From NCBI RefSeq assembly GCF_001514145.1, contig NZ_KQ948666.1, positions 322,279 through 386,278 on the forward strand: a stretch of 64,000 bases of DNA, written 5' to 3'. The notes beneath the pieces are model-generated. The model did no database searches, was not told the DNA's origin, and worked only from the letters and a program-made list of their open reading frames with translations. The DNA comes from Streptomyces canus (GTDB lineage: Bacteria > Actinomycetota > Actinomycetes > Streptomycetales > Streptomycetaceae). Position numbers and translations under genes: made by a program. Shown here piece after piece: positions 33,630 to 42,280 of this stretch. The first letter of the stretch is position 1. Each line of letters starts with the position of its first letter.

Positions 33630-35015
33630 GTGCCGAAGGCCGTCAGACGCACTCTCGTCCTCGCCACCACCCCCGTCGCCCTCGTGGCGCTGCTCGGGGC
33701 CGGCGCGCCTCCGTCGACGGGTTCGTCCGGAGCCGGCGATCCCTACTTCCCGCTCGCCGGGAACGGCGGATACCACGTCGACCACTACGATCTGACGCTC
33801 GGTTACGACCCCGGCAGCGGCCGTCTCGACGGCAAGGCGGTCCTCACCGCCCGCGCCGGCCAGCGCCTCAGCCGCTTCGACCTCGACTTCAAGGGCCTGA
33901 CCGTCACGGGCCTGACGGTCGATCACGCCAAGGCCGGCTTCCACCGCGACGGACAGGAACTGGTCGTCACCCCGAGGCGCGCCCTGCGCAAGGGGGAACG
34001 GTTCACCATCACCGTGACCTACCAGGGCAAGCCCCGCCCCGTCACCGACCCGGACGGCTCGCTCGACGGCTGGATCCCCACCGACGACGGGGCCTTCGTC
34101 GCCGGGGAGCCGCAGGGCGCCATGACTTGGTTCCCGGCGAACAACCACCCCACCGACAAGTCGTCGTACGACTTCACGATCACCGTCCCCAAGGGGCGCA
34201 CCGCGGTCGCCAACGGTGTCCTCCTCTCCCGGCGGACCACGCACGGAAAGACCACGTTCCGCTGGCGCCAGAGCGAGCCCATGGCGGCCTACCTGGCCAC
34301 GGCCACCGTCGGAAAGTTCGACGTGCAGCAGTTCACCACCAAGAGCGGCATCCGGGTCTACAACGCCGTCGACCCGCGCGAGGCCGCCGCGGCAGCCCCG
34401 GTCCTCAAGAAACTGCCCTCCGTCCTGGAGTGGGAGAGCAAGCTGTTCGGGCCCTATCCGTTCCGTGCGGCGGGCTCCATCGTGGACCGCGCCCCGAACG
34501 TCGGCTACGCGCTGGAGACCCAGAGCCGTCCGGTCTACGACCGGGCACCCGACCTGAGCACCCTCGTCCACGAGAACGCCCACCAGTGGTTCGGCGACTC
34601 CGTCTCCCTCACCTCCTGGAAGGACATCTGGCTCAACGAGGGCTTCGCGACCTACGCGGAGTGGCTCTACGCCGAGCAGCACGGCGGCGACAGCGCGCAG
34701 AAGGCCTTCGACGACCTGTACGCGAAGCCCGCGAGCGACGACCTGTGGGAATTCCCGCCCGGCGACCCCGGCAGCGGCGCCAACATCTTCGGCACCCCCG
34801 TCTACGCCCGGGGCGCCATGACCCTGCACGCGCTGCGCACGAGGGTCGGCGACCGGGCGTTCTTCCTGATCCTGCGCGCCTGGGCGTCCGGGCACCGCGG
34901 CGGCAACGGGACCACCGCGCAGTTCCAGCGCCTTGCCGAACGGGTGTCGGGGAAGGACCTGGACAGCCTGTTCCAGACCTGGCTCTACGCACCGGGTAAA
35001 CCGAACCGGCCCTAG
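33630..35015 (+). CDS. Secreted M1-family zinc metallopeptidase
   Basis: A 461-residue protein with an N-terminal hydrophobic leader (VLATTPVALVALLGAGAPPS), an amino-terminal beta domain, and a gluzincin catalytic domain. The zinc motif is HENAH (314-318) with the third ligand Glu337 in NEGFATY, the normal HExxH-18-E spacing. The exopeptidase GAMEN motif is replaced by GYALETQ (292-298). It is shorter than classical aminopeptidase N because the C-terminal helical domain is absent, as in many secreted actinomycete M1 proteins. The GTG at 33630 has AGGAG five bases upstream; a TTG 30 bases earlier lacks support. Confidence 0.88.
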   Translation: MPKAVRRTLVLATTPVALVALLGAGAPPSTGSSGAGDPYFPLAGNGGYHVDHYDLTLGYDPGSGRLDGKAVLTARAGQRLSRFDLDFKGLTVTGLTVDHAKAGFHRDGQELVVTPRRALRKGERFTITVTYQGKPRPVTDPDGSLDGWIPTDDGAFVAGEPQGAMTWFPANNHPTDKSSYDFTITVPKGRTAVANGVLLSRRTTHGKTTFRWRQSEPMAAYLATATVGKFDVQQFTTKSGIRVYNAVDPREAAAAAPVLKKLPSVLEWESKLFGPYPFRAAGSIVDRAPNVGYALETQSRPVYDRAPDLSTLVHENAHQWFGDSVSLTSWKDIWLNEGFATYAEWLYAEQHGGDSAQKAFDDLYAKPASDDLWEFPPGDPGSGANIFGTPVYARGAMTLHALRTRVGDRAFFLILRAWASGHRGGNGTTAQFQRLAERVSGKDLDSLFQTWLYAPGKPNRP

Positions 35016-35056
35016 AACCTGACGAGTTCCTCAAAAGTGTCGGCCAGAGTCGTTGC

Positions 35057-35812
35057 ATGATCACACGCAGAACCCACGTGGCCCTGCTCGCCGCATCCCT
35101 GCTTCTCACCGGATGCGGCGGCGGTGCCGTGGCCAGCACGGAGGGCCCGCTGACGCCCTCTCAGGAGATTCCTGATCCCACGCCCACGCCCACACCCTCG
35201 CCGGAGATATCCGTCGAGGTCGCCCCCCAGCAGATACCCGGGCTCGGGCCGAAGACATGGGCGAAGGTGCCGGCGGACGCACGACAGGCCGTCGTGGTCA
35301 CCGGGCGGGGCCGCGACTCGTCAGCCTCCGCCGTGGTCCTGTACGAGCGCACCGAGGCCGGCTGGCAGGCCGGTGCGAGCTGGCCCGCACACAACGCCCT
35401 CAAGGGCTGGACCGACCACCACCTGGCGGGCGACCTGCGCTCACCGATCGGCGTCTACACCCTCACGGACGCCGGAGGGCTGCTGAAGGACCCCGGCACC
35501 AAGCTGCCGTACGACCGCGGCGTCGGCTTCACCGCACCCGGCACGGGCTTCGAGGGCGAGCCGCTGGCCGGATCCTTCGACTACGTGATCGCCATCAACT
35601 ACAACCGGCAGCCCGGGACTTCACCGCTGGACTGGACCCGGCCCCTCGGCGCGGGGCGCGGCGGCGGGATATGGCTCCACGTCGACCACGGCGGACCCAC
35701 CCACGGCTGCGTGAGCATCGCCGAGGACCACATGAAGGAGCTGCTCCGCACCCTGGATCCGGACCTCCATCCGGTCGTCGTCATGGGCGACGCCAAGTCC
35801 CTGGCCCGCTGA
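35057..35812 (+). CDS. Lipoprotein L,D-transpeptidase (YkuD domain)
   Basis: A 251-residue exported lipoprotein. The leader ALLAASLLLTGC ends in a lipobox Cys (about residue 19), followed by a Pro/Thr-rich spacer (TPSQEIPDPTPTPTPSP) and a YkuD catalytic domain. The catalytic signature is HVDHGGPTHGCVSI (about 217-230), with Cys as nucleophile and the two His residues conserved. It would make 3-3 or Braun-type peptide crosslinks in peptidoglycan. It is followed on the same strand, after an 18-base gap, by a response regulator and its sensor kinase, so it may be a target or co-transcribed output of that system. Confidence 0.88.
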   Translation: MITRRTHVALLAASLLLTGCGGGAVASTEGPLTPSQEIPDPTPTPTPSPEISVEVAPQQIPGLGPKTWAKVPADARQAVVVTGRGRDSSASAVVLYERTEAGWQAGASWPAHNALKGWTDHHLAGDLRSPIGVYTLTDAGGLLKDPGTKLPYDRGVGFTAPGTGFEGEPLAGSFDYVIAINYNRQPGTSPLDWTRPLGAGRGGGIWLHVDHGGPTHGCVSIAEDHMKELLRTLDPDLHPVVVMGDAKSLAR

Positions 35813-35830
35813 CCGCTTAGGATCCGCCAG

Positions 35831-36532
35831 GTGTGCGCACATGTGCTGGTTGCCGAGGACGACGAGATGCAGGCCGAACTCATACGGAGATCCCTGCTCG
35901 CGGAGGGCCACACCGCCACCGTGGTCCACGACGGCCGGGCCGCCCTGGACGCGGCCCGGCGGCTCGCCCCCGACCTCGTCGTCCTGGACCTGATGCTTCC
36001 GGTGATCGACGGCTTCGGCGTGTGCCGGGTGCTGCGCCGCGACGAGGACATTCCCGTCGTGATGCTCACCGCCCGGTCGGAGGAGGACGACGTCCTGCTG
36101 GGCCTGGAGCTGGGCGCCGACGACTACATCACCAAGCCGTACAGCCCGCGCGAACTGATGGCCCGTATCCGGACCGTGCTCAGGCGCAGCGGACGGGGCG
36201 CGGTCACCGACCGGCCCGAGGATCCCGTCGTGCGCGCCGGAGGCCTGGCGGTCGATCCCGTACGGCACGAGGTGCGCTGTGACGGGGCACCGGTGGACTG
36301 CACGCCGGCCGAGTTCGAGATCCTCCTCGCCATGGTCGCCGAGCCGGAACGGGTCTTCTCACGGCGGCAGTTGCTGGAGGTCACCCGGGGCACCGACCGG
36401 GCCTCCACCGAACGGGCCGTGGACGTGCACATCATGAACCTGCGCCGCAAGATCGAGGCCGACCCGCGCCGGCCGGTGCGGCTGCTGACGGTGTTCGGCG
36501 TGGGCTACAAGCTCAGCGGCGGCCGCGGATGA
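35831..36532 (+). CDS. OmpR/PhoB-type response regulator
   Basis: A 233-residue two-component regulator. The receiver domain has an acidic pocket (AEDDEM), phosphoacceptor Asp53 (LVVLDLMLP), Thr in MLTAR and Lys in YITKPYSPREL. The C-terminal winged helix (about 130-233) ends in the typical VDVHIMNLRRKIE and VFGVGYKL. The GTG start at 35831 has AGGA eight bases upstream. Its stop overlaps the ATG of the sensor kinase (ATGA), so the pair are translationally coupled. It sits downstream of the L,D-transpeptidase, suggesting cell-envelope stress control, which is inference from context. Confidence 0.93.
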   Translation: MCAHVLVAEDDEMQAELIRRSLLAEGHTATVVHDGRAALDAARRLAPDLVVLDLMLPVIDGFGVCRVLRRDEDIPVVMLTARSEEDDVLLGLELGADDYITKPYSPRELMARIRTVLRRSGRGAVTDRPEDPVVRAGGLAVDPVRHEVRCDGAPVDCTPAEFEILLAMVAEPERVFSRRQLLEVTRGTDRASTERAVDVHIMNLRRKIEADPRRPVRLLTVFGVGYKLSGGRG

Positions 36533-38358
36533 GTGCCCGTATACCCCTGCACAAGCGGCTGCTGGTCCGCCTGCTGATCACCTCCGGGCTCATCGCCGTG
36601 TGCTCGGTGGCCGCGACCGCCTGGCTGGCCGTGGCGACCACCACCCAGGCCCTGCGCGAGGAACAGGGGCAGGCACTCGCCGACGACATGGAGGTCCTCG
36701 CCGAGCTCAGCGGATACGCGGCGACCCACCCCGACTGGACCGGCGTGGCCGCCACCGTGCGGGAGCTGTCCGCGAAGACCGGCCGGCGCATCGCCCTCGT
36801 CACCCCCGACCGCAGGACCGTCGCCGACTCGGCTGCCCGCGGCACCGCCCTGCCGCCGAGCGCCGCCGCCACCGTCGACCCGCTGCGCACGGACACGTAC
36901 AGCGAACGCGGCGCCCAGATCGGCGGCATCGACCCTCGGGTGGTCGGCCCGTACCGGCTCACGAAGGGGGAACGTACCGAGATCGACGCCAACGCGCGCA
37001 GACGCCAGTCCTGCTTCGCCCGGAACGGCATCGAGACCACCATCGTGCACACCCCGAGCGGCCGGGCGGTCCTCACCGAAGCGGACAGCTCCGCGCAGCC
37101 CTCCTATGTGCCCGACGCCTGCGCCGACGGCGTCCTGAACACGCCGATGCCCACGGAGCAGAAGGCCCTGGCCGCACTCCAGGCAGGGGCGCGCGCCTGT
37201 CTGACCCGCAATGGCCTGAGCGCCGAGACACCGCTGAGTGTCGGCGCCGGGCTCGCGGGCACCGACTTCCGGTCCCCGTCGCTGGCGCCCACCTTCGTCA
37301 AACAGGACGCGAAGGAGGCACGCGAGGCCCAGGCCTGCCTCGACGACGCCCGCCGCGCCCAGCTCGACCCGTACGTGGCCCCGGTGGCCGAACTCTTCCT
37401 GGGCACCGGGGACACGCCCGCCGTGCTGTTCGACATGTCCCCGGCCAACAAGGCCAAGGTCGTGGGCACCGCGGGTCTCGTGCTCGCCGTCACCGTCGCC
37501 GCCACCGCACTGGTCGCCACCCGGCTGGTGCGCCCGCTGCGCGCGCTCACCGCCGCGGCCCAGCAGCCGCCCGAACTCCATGTGCGCGTCCCCGTCACCA
37601 CCCGCGACGAGACCGGCATCCTCGCCGTGGCCTTCAACGACCTGACCGAACGCCGCGAACGCCTGGAAGCCCAGCGCAAGGCGATGGTCAGCGACATCGC
37701 CCACGAACTCCGCAGCCCGCTCACCAACATCCGCGGCTGGCTGGAGGTCACGCGGGACGGTGTCGTCGACCCCGACCCCGCCCTCCTCGCCTCCCTGCAC
37801 GAGGAGGCCCTCGTCCTCCAGCGCGTCATCGACGACCTCCAGGACCTGGCCGCCGCCGACGCCGGCACCCTGCGTCTGCACCGGGAGCCCGTCCGCTGCG
37901 ACGAACTCCTCCAGCAGGTCGCCGCCGCCCACCGCGTCACCGCCGGCGCGGCCCGGGTCGAACTGCGCACCGACATCGACGGCGAGCCCTGGCTGGACGC
38001 CGACCCGCTGCGGATGCGGCAGGCGCTCGGCAACCTGGTCTCCAACGCCGTGCGCCACACCCCGGCCGGCGGCACGGTCACCCTGTCCGCGCGCCGGGAC
38101 GGCGAGGACATCGCCTTGGCGGTCGCCGACACCGGCACCGGCATCGCGCCGGACGACCTGCCGCACGTCTTCGACCGGTTCTGGCGCGCGGAGAAGTCCC
38201 GCAGCCGCCGTACCGGGGGATCGGGCCTCGGCCTTCCCATCGTCCGCCACCTGGTCGCCGCCCACGGCGGAACGGTCGAGGCGGCGAGCGAGCCCGGCGT
38301 CGGCAGCCTCTTCACCCTGCGGATGCCGGGGGCCCCGCCGCCTCAGCCGTACGCCTGA
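36529..38358 (+). CDS. Membrane sensor histidine kinase
   Basis: A 609-residue sensor. A first membrane helix (about 14-36) leads to a long extracytoplasmic domain (about 40-305) containing five Cys residues, among them CFARNG, PDACADG and ARACLTRN, which may form disulfides. A second helix (about 308-330) is followed by HAMP, the His box with His392 (MVSDIAHELRSPLTN), and the ATPase domain with NLVSNAVRHT, DTGTGIAPDDL and GGSGLGLPIV. The large periplasmic region suggests direct sensing of an external signal. It is coupled to the response regulator by a four-base overlap. The ligand is unknown. Confidence 0.92.
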   Translation: MSARIPLHKRLLVRLLITSGLIAVCSVAATAWLAVATTTQALREEQGQALADDMEVLAELSGYAATHPDWTGVAATVRELSAKTGRRIALVTPDRRTVADSAARGTALPPSAAATVDPLRTDTYSERGAQIGGIDPRVVGPYRLTKGERTEIDANARRRQSCFARNGIETTIVHTPSGRAVLTEADSSAQPSYVPDACADGVLNTPMPTEQKALAALQAGARACLTRNGLSAETPLSVGAGLAGTDFRSPSLAPTFVKQDAKEAREAQACLDDARRAQLDPYVAPVAELFLGTGDTPAVLFDMSPANKAKVVGTAGLVLAVTVAATALVATRLVRPLRALTAAAQQPPELHVRVPVTTRDETGILAVAFNDLTERRERLEAQRKAMVSDIAHELRSPLTNIRGWLEVTRDGVVDPDPALLASLHEEALVLQRVIDDLQDLAAADAGTLRLHREPVRCDELLQQVAAAHRVTAGAARVELRTDIDGEPWLDADPLRMRQALGNLVSNAVRHTPAGGTVTLSARRDGEDIALAVADTGTGIAPDDLPHVFDRFWRAEKSRSRRTGGSGLGLPIVRHLVAAHGGTVEAASEPGVGSLFTLRMPGAPPPQPYA

Positions 38359-38382
38359 TTTTCTTCGTGACGCGCCGGGTAC
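38357..38382 (+). promoter_or_regulatory. Candidate SigB-type promoter of the DUF6098 gene
   Basis: GATT (38357-38360), a 16-base spacer and GGGTAC (38377-38382) match the SigB consensus GNNT-N14-16-GGGTAC/T. The predicted start near 38389 leaves a leader of about 29 bases with GAGGGAGG before the ATG at 38418. The -35 box overlaps the end of the upstream kinase gene. Confidence 0.5.
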
Positions 38383-38417
38383 CCCGTATGCCTGCGAAAG
38401 GAGAGGGAGGTCGGGAC

Positions 38418-38867
38418 ATGAGCGTGTCGGACGGGTTGCCGGTGGTAATGACACTCGCTGAACTCGGGAGCCTGACCGAACGGCACGGACAGCTGTACGT
38501 CCGCTGGTCGTGCGGCCCCAAGGTGGATCTGGCCCGCGTTTCCAGCACCGACGAACTCACCGGCGTGTCCCTGCCGGGACTGTCGGCGAACCCGCTCGAC
38601 GTGGAGGAGTGGTGGCAGGGCCGACCCGTGCAGCTGTGGGTGGCGCGCCGCCTCTACGACTACTCGCACCTTCCGCACGAGAAGGGCCCGGACGTACGCC
38701 CCTGGGTCCTCCAGGGCCGCGAGCAGGGCCGGGGGCCGGACAACGAGCCGCTCGTGACGGACGTGCGGCCGATGGGCTGGATCGATACCCGGGTGATCGA
38801 CGAGGCGCGGGCCGAAGTGGAGCGGCAGGAGAACTCCTGGGGTCCGCTGCGCCGCACGGCTCGCTGA
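38418..38867 (+). CDS. DUF6098-family protein
   Basis: A 149-residue soluble protein matching the actinomycete DUF6098 family: MTLAELGSLTERHGQLYVRWS near the start, GVSLPGLSANPLDVEEWW in the middle, and VQLWVARRLYDY followed by PWVLQGREQGRGPDNEPL. No catalytic motif is seen and the function is unknown. The ATG at 38418 is preceded by GAGGGAGG. A SigB-type promoter match just upstream suggests a stress-induced monocistronic gene separate from the two-component system. It ends ahead of a GC-rich hairpin shared with the convergent WhiB-like gene. Confidence 0.85.
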   Translation: MSVSDGLPVVMTLAELGSLTERHGQLYVRWSCGPKVDLARVSSTDELTGVSLPGLSANPLDVEEWWQGRPVQLWVARRLYDYSHLPHEKGPDVRPWVLQGREQGRGPDNEPLVTDVRPMGWIDTRVIDEARAEVERQENSWGPLRRTAR

Positions 38868-38897
38868 ACGGGCCCGGTCGCCGCACATGGCGTCGAC

Positions 38898-38918
38898 CGG
38901 GCCCGATCGTCGGGCCCG
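38898..38918. terminator. Bidirectional GC-rich hairpin between DUF6098 and WhiB-like genes
   Basis: CGGGCCCGA (38898-38906) pairs with TCGGGCCCG (38910-38918) around a TCG loop, giving a 9-base perfect stem. It lies in the 65-base gap between the two convergent genes, about 30 bases after one stop and 15 before the other, so it can end both transcripts. Confidence 0.6.
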
Positions 38919-38932
38919 CTGAACGGACCCGG

Positions 38933-39187
38933 TCAGCCGGACCTTCTCCGCGCGGCGGCCGCGCGCCGGGCGAGTGCCCGGCGTTCCGTCTCGCTCGTGC
39001 CGCCCCAGACGCCGATTCCCTGCCCGGTGTCGAGTGCCCACTGAAGACACTGCTCCTGGACGGGGCAGCGCCGGCAGACGGACTTGGCCTGCTCCGTCTG
39101 GACCAGTGCGGGACCGGTGGTGCCGATCGGGAAGAAGAGGTCCGGGTCCTCGCGGCGGCACGCGGCATGGGTTCGCCAGTTGTCCAT
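38933..39187 (-). CDS. WhiB-family iron-sulfur regulator (WblE-like paralogue)
   Basis: An 84-residue Wbl protein. The four cluster ligands Cys10, Cys38, Cys41 and Cys47 are in place (HAACRRED, CRRCPVQEQC), followed by the GVWGG turn and a basic C-terminal helix (TERRALARRAAAARRR). It would bind a [4Fe-4S] cluster and act with the sigma factor at promoters, sensing oxygen, NO or redox state. Overall sequence is closest in style to WblE. The ATG at 39187 has AGGTG seven bases upstream; the TTG before it is not needed. It is flanked by DUF6098 (convergent) and the saccharopine dehydrogenase-like gene. Confidence 0.92.
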   Translation of the reverse strand: MDNWRTHAACRREDPDLFFPIGTTGPALVQTEQAKSVCRRCPVQEQCLQWALDTGQGIGVWGGTSETERRALARRAAAARRRSG

Positions 39188-39297
39188 CAAATGTCACCTG
39201 CGATCGAAGTCGTACGTGCCCTCGTGCATGCCTTACTCGCTTTCGGGTCACCTGTCGATGCGCGGTGAAACAATCGGGTCCTGTGGGACTCGCCCGG

Positions 39298-40518
39298 TCA
39301 CTGCTCCCGCAGGCCCCACGGGGAGCCGTACGCGGTCAGCAGATCAAGGAAGGGGCGGGCCGGGAAGGCCTCCGGACCGAGGACGCCCGCGCCGGACCAG
39401 GCGCCGGTGGCGAGGAGTTCGAGGGCGACGACCGGGTTCACGGCGGTCTGCCACACGACCGCCTGACTGCCGTACTCCGCCATGGACCACTGGTTGTCGA
39501 CCACGTGGTAGAGGTACACCTCGCGCGGCGCCCCGTCCTTGACACCCTTCACCCAGGTGCCGGCACAGGTCTTGCCGTGCATCCGCTCGCCCAGCGTCGC
39601 CGGATCGGGCAGACATGCGGCCACGACGTCCCGCGGCGAGACCGCGACCGGCCCCGCGGCGCTCGGCACGGTCACCGGCTCGGTGCGGTCCAGGCCGAGC
39701 AGGTGCAGTGTCTTCAGCGTCTCCACGAACTCGCGGCCCAGTCCGTACTTGAAGGTGACCCGGCGCGCACCGACCCAGCGGGGGACGAGCAGCACCTCTT
39801 CGTGCTCCACGTTCACGCACTCGACCGGGCCGATGCCCTCGGGGAAGTCGAAGACCTCCGGCTCGCTGAAGGGTTCCGTCGTGAACCAGCCGCGGTCGGC
39901 CTCGTAGACCACGGGAGGGTTCAGGCACTCCTCGATGGTGGTCCAGATGCTGAAGGAAGGGGCGAAGTCGTAGCCGTCGACGGTGAGATCCGCGCCGTCG
40001 CGGACACCGATCTCCTCGATCTCGTCGAAGAGCTCATCGGCCGCGTGCCGGGCGAAGACGTCCGAGAGGCCCGGCTCCACACCCATGCCGACGAGGGCCA
40101 GGGCGCCCGCCTTCTCCCACTCCTCGGCCTGCGCGAACTGCTCGTCGCCCAGCTTGACCCGGCACTCCTCGTACGGCCGCTCGGGATGCGGACGCGACAG
40201 GGACATCGCCATGTCGACATAGTTCGCCCCGGCGGAGTGCGCCGCCCGGAACAGGGGCATCACGAACCGCGGGTCGGTGGCGTTGAGGAGGACGTCGCAG
40301 GCGTGCCGCTCCAGCAGGGCGGTCACGGCCGACTCGTCGTTCGCGTCCACGCGCTCGGCGCGGAACCGGTCGGCCCGGTCGCCGAGCGCGGTCACCGCGG
40401 CCTCGGCGCGGGCCGGGTCGTAGTCGGCGACGACCATGACGTCGAAGAACGGCCGCCGGGCGGCGATCCGGGTGATGGCCGTGCCGACGCCCCCGGCGCC
40501 CACGAGCAGTACACGCAT
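39298..40518 (-). CDS. Saccharopine dehydrogenase-family oxidoreductase
   Basis: A 406-residue NAD(P)-dependent enzyme with an N-terminal Rossmann fold (MRVLLVGAGGVGTAITRI) and the DVLLNATDPRFVMPLF segment. The C-terminal catalytic domain includes LVGMGVEPGLSDVFARHA and a GHGVSP-like region. Saccharopine dehydrogenases interconvert lysine and saccharopine; related enzymes make carboxynorspermidine, so the exact reaction is uncertain. The ATG at 40518 has AAGGGAG eight bases upstream; a TTG 24 bases earlier is less likely. It is divergent from a TetR regulator, with an inverted repeat between them, and lies near a LysE-type exporter, which favours lysine metabolism. Confidence 0.83.
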   Translation of the reverse strand: MRVLLVGAGGVGTAITRIAARRPFFDVMVVADYDPARAEAAVTALGDRADRFRAERVDANDESAVTALLERHACDVLLNATDPRFVMPLFRAAHSAGANYVDMAMSLSRPHPERPYEECRVKLGDEQFAQAEEWEKAGALALVGMGVEPGLSDVFARHAADELFDEIEEIGVRDGADLTVDGYDFAPSFSIWTTIEECLNPPVVYEADRGWFTTEPFSEPEVFDFPEGIGPVECVNVEHEEVLLVPRWVGARRVTFKYGLGREFVETLKTLHLLGLDRTEPVTVPSAAGPVAVSPRDVVAACLPDPATLGERMHGKTCAGTWVKGVKDGAPREVYLYHVVDNQWSMAEYGSQAVVWQTAVNPVVALELLATGAWSGAGVLGPEAFPARPFLDLLTAYGSPWGLREQ

Positions 40519-40573
40519 GACAAACACTCCCTTACGGGTCAAAGGTCGCAGTACGGGGCCCCTGGCGGAGATA

Positions 40574-40608
40574 CAACGCCGTGCGCTCGTTTAAGGTCAA
40601 TGGCGTTG
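40574..40608. promoter_or_regulatory. Inverted repeat in the saccharopine dehydrogenase/TetR divergent promoter
   Basis: CAACGCC (40574-40580) and GGCGTTG (40602-40608) form a perfect 7-base inverted repeat separated by 21 bases. The block lies midway between the two divergent starts, ending just before the AGGAGG of the TetR gene. It is a likely binding site for that TetR protein. Confidence 0.45.
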
Positions 40609-40624
40609 GCATAAGGAGGCCGCC

Positions 40625-41350
40625 ATGCCGAAGCCCGTGGTCCCCGAGGACAGGCGCCGTCGGCGCAGGCCCACCAGGAGCGGGACCGTGCTGTCCGAGG
40701 GGCTGATCGTCGAGACGGCTCTGCGGATGCTCCGCGAACACGGCAGCACCGGGCTCACCGCCCGCCGCCTGGGTCTGGCCCTGGACGCCGACCCGAGCAC
40801 GCTCTACCGCTACTTCCGCGGCATGGACGAGCTGACGCTGGCCATCGGCGACGCCCTGATCGGACAGGCGCTGGAGGGCTGGGCGCCGACGGGGCGGTGG
40901 CGGCACGATCTGCGCGAGGTGGGCCTGCGCATCCACGCCGCGTACGTCGCCCATCCCCAGGCCGCCGTGCTGACGACCAGCAGGGTCACCGGCCGGGCCA
41001 ACGAACTGGCCGCGGACGAGGCGGTCCTGGACCTCCTGCGCAGGGCGGGCTTCCCGCTTCCGGACACGGTGCGGATCTACCACGCCTTCATCGACCAGAC
41101 TCTGGCCTTCGCCGCCCTGGACGCGGCGTCCCTGGCCCTGCCGAGCGCGGCGCTGGACGCCGACGAGTCCATGTGGCGCTCGACGTACGCCCACTTGCCC
41201 GGCGACCGCTACCCCCGCATCGCGGAGGCGTCACCTCTTCTGGCCACCCGCATGGTCACCAGCGCCTATCCGACGGCCTTGGACATGCTCCTGGACAGCG
41301 CCGAGAGGGAGCTGGGCAACGCTGAGAGGGAGCTGGACAGCGCCCCGTAA
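40625..41350 (+). CDS. TetR-family transcriptional regulator with repeated C-terminal tail
   Basis: A 241-residue repressor. After a basic N-terminus (RRRRRPTRSG), the helix-turn-helix reads LIVETALRMLREHGSTGLTARRLGLALDADPSTLYRYFRG (in pieces). The helical C-terminal domain resembles the TetR_C group that ends in ATRMVTSAYPTALDMLLDS. The last 18 residues are an imperfect 7-residue duplication (SAERELG, NAERELD, then SAP), encoded by a 21-base tandem repeat at about 41297-41339. The start follows AGGAGG. The gene is divergent from the saccharopine dehydrogenase-like gene, its likely target. Confidence 0.9.
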   Translation: MPKPVVPEDRRRRRRPTRSGTVLSEGLIVETALRMLREHGSTGLTARRLGLALDADPSTLYRYFRGMDELTLAIGDALIGQALEGWAPTGRWRHDLREVGLRIHAAYVAHPQAAVLTTSRVTGRANELAADEAVLDLLRRAGFPLPDTVRIYHAFIDQTLAFAALDAASLALPSAALDADESMWRSTYAHLPGDRYPRIAEASPLLATRMVTSAYPTALDMLLDSAERELGNAERELDSAP

Positions 41351-41385
41351 CGGATCCCCGTCCCCGACGGCTAGGAGCGGCGGCT

Positions 41386-42276
41386 TCATGTGAGCCTTTC
41401 CGACGCGGCCGCCGCCACCGCCTCCGCCACCGCGGCCAGCGCGGGCGAGTCCAGCTTCCACTGCTGCCAGTACAACGGCACGTCGACCGGCCGATCCGGC
41501 GCCAGCGAGATCAGCCGCCCCTCACGCAGCAACGCCCCCGCCTGAATCTCCGGCACCATCCCCCACCCCAGTCCCAGCGAGACCGCCTCCACGAACCCCT
41601 CCGACGCCGGCACCGCATGCCGTACCCGACTCGCCCCACCGCTGCCCAGCTGCCGCAGGAACCCGTCCTGGATGTCGTCACTCCGGTCGAACGTCACCAC
41701 CGGCGCCTCCGCGAGCCCCTCCCTCGGCGACCCCTCGAGATACCGCGACACGAATCCAGGACTCGCCGCGGCGAGATATCGCATCCGCCCCAGCGCCCGC
41801 ACGGAACACCCCGACACGGCCTCGGGTGAGGACGTCACCGCCGCCATCACCAGCCCCTCCCGCAGCAGCTCCGCCGTGCGTGTCTCGTCCTCGCGCCGGA
41901 GTTCGAAACACAGCCGCTCCCGTTCGGGAACCCGCGTGAGCGCCCCGAGGAACCAGGTCGCCAGGGAGTCAGCGTTCACCGCGACCGAGACCCGGGTCAC
42001 CTCACCCTCGCCGGGCATGCCCAGCTCGGCGAGAGCGTCCCGCTCCAGCCGGGCCAGCTGCCGGGCGAACCGCACCACCACCTCGCCCGACTCGGTCGGC
42101 CGCACCGGTTTCATGCGCACCAGCAGCACCCGCCCCGTGCGCTGCTCCAGCGCCTTCACCCGCTGACTCACCGCCGAAGGGGTCACATGCAGAGCGGCGG
42201 CCGCGGCGTCGAACGTGCCCTCGTCGACCACCGCGAGCAGAGTCCGCACCTGGTCCAGGGGTAGCTCGGTCATCAT
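41386..42276 (-). CDS. lysG: LysR-family regulator of the LysG/ArgP type
   Basis: A 296-residue LysR regulator. The N-terminal winged helix (LPLDQVRTLLAVVDEGTFDAAAAALHVTPS then AVSQRVKALEQRTGRVLL) is characteristic of ArgP/LysG proteins, which sense lysine or arginine and switch on an exporter. The C-terminal effector domain is complete. It starts with two ATGs in a row and has no ribosome site, so translation may be leaderless. It is divergent from the LysE-type exporter across about 70 bases holding an 8-base inverted repeat, the classic regulator-exporter arrangement. The symbol rests on this pairing, not on tested function. Confidence 0.85.
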   Translation of the reverse strand: MMTELPLDQVRTLLAVVDEGTFDAAAAALHVTPSAVSQRVKALEQRTGRVLLVRMKPVRPTESGEVVVRFARQLARLERDALAELGMPGEGEVTRVSVAVNADSLATWFLGALTRVPERERLCFELRREDETRTAELLREGLVMAAVTSSPEAVSGCSVRALGRMRYLAAASPGFVSRYLEGSPREGLAEAPVVTFDRSDDIQDGFLRQLGSGGASRVRHAVPASEGFVEAVSLGLGWGMVPEIQAGALLREGRLISLAPDRPVDVPLYWQQWKLDSPALAAVAEAVAAAASERLT

Positions 42277-42280
42277 CACA

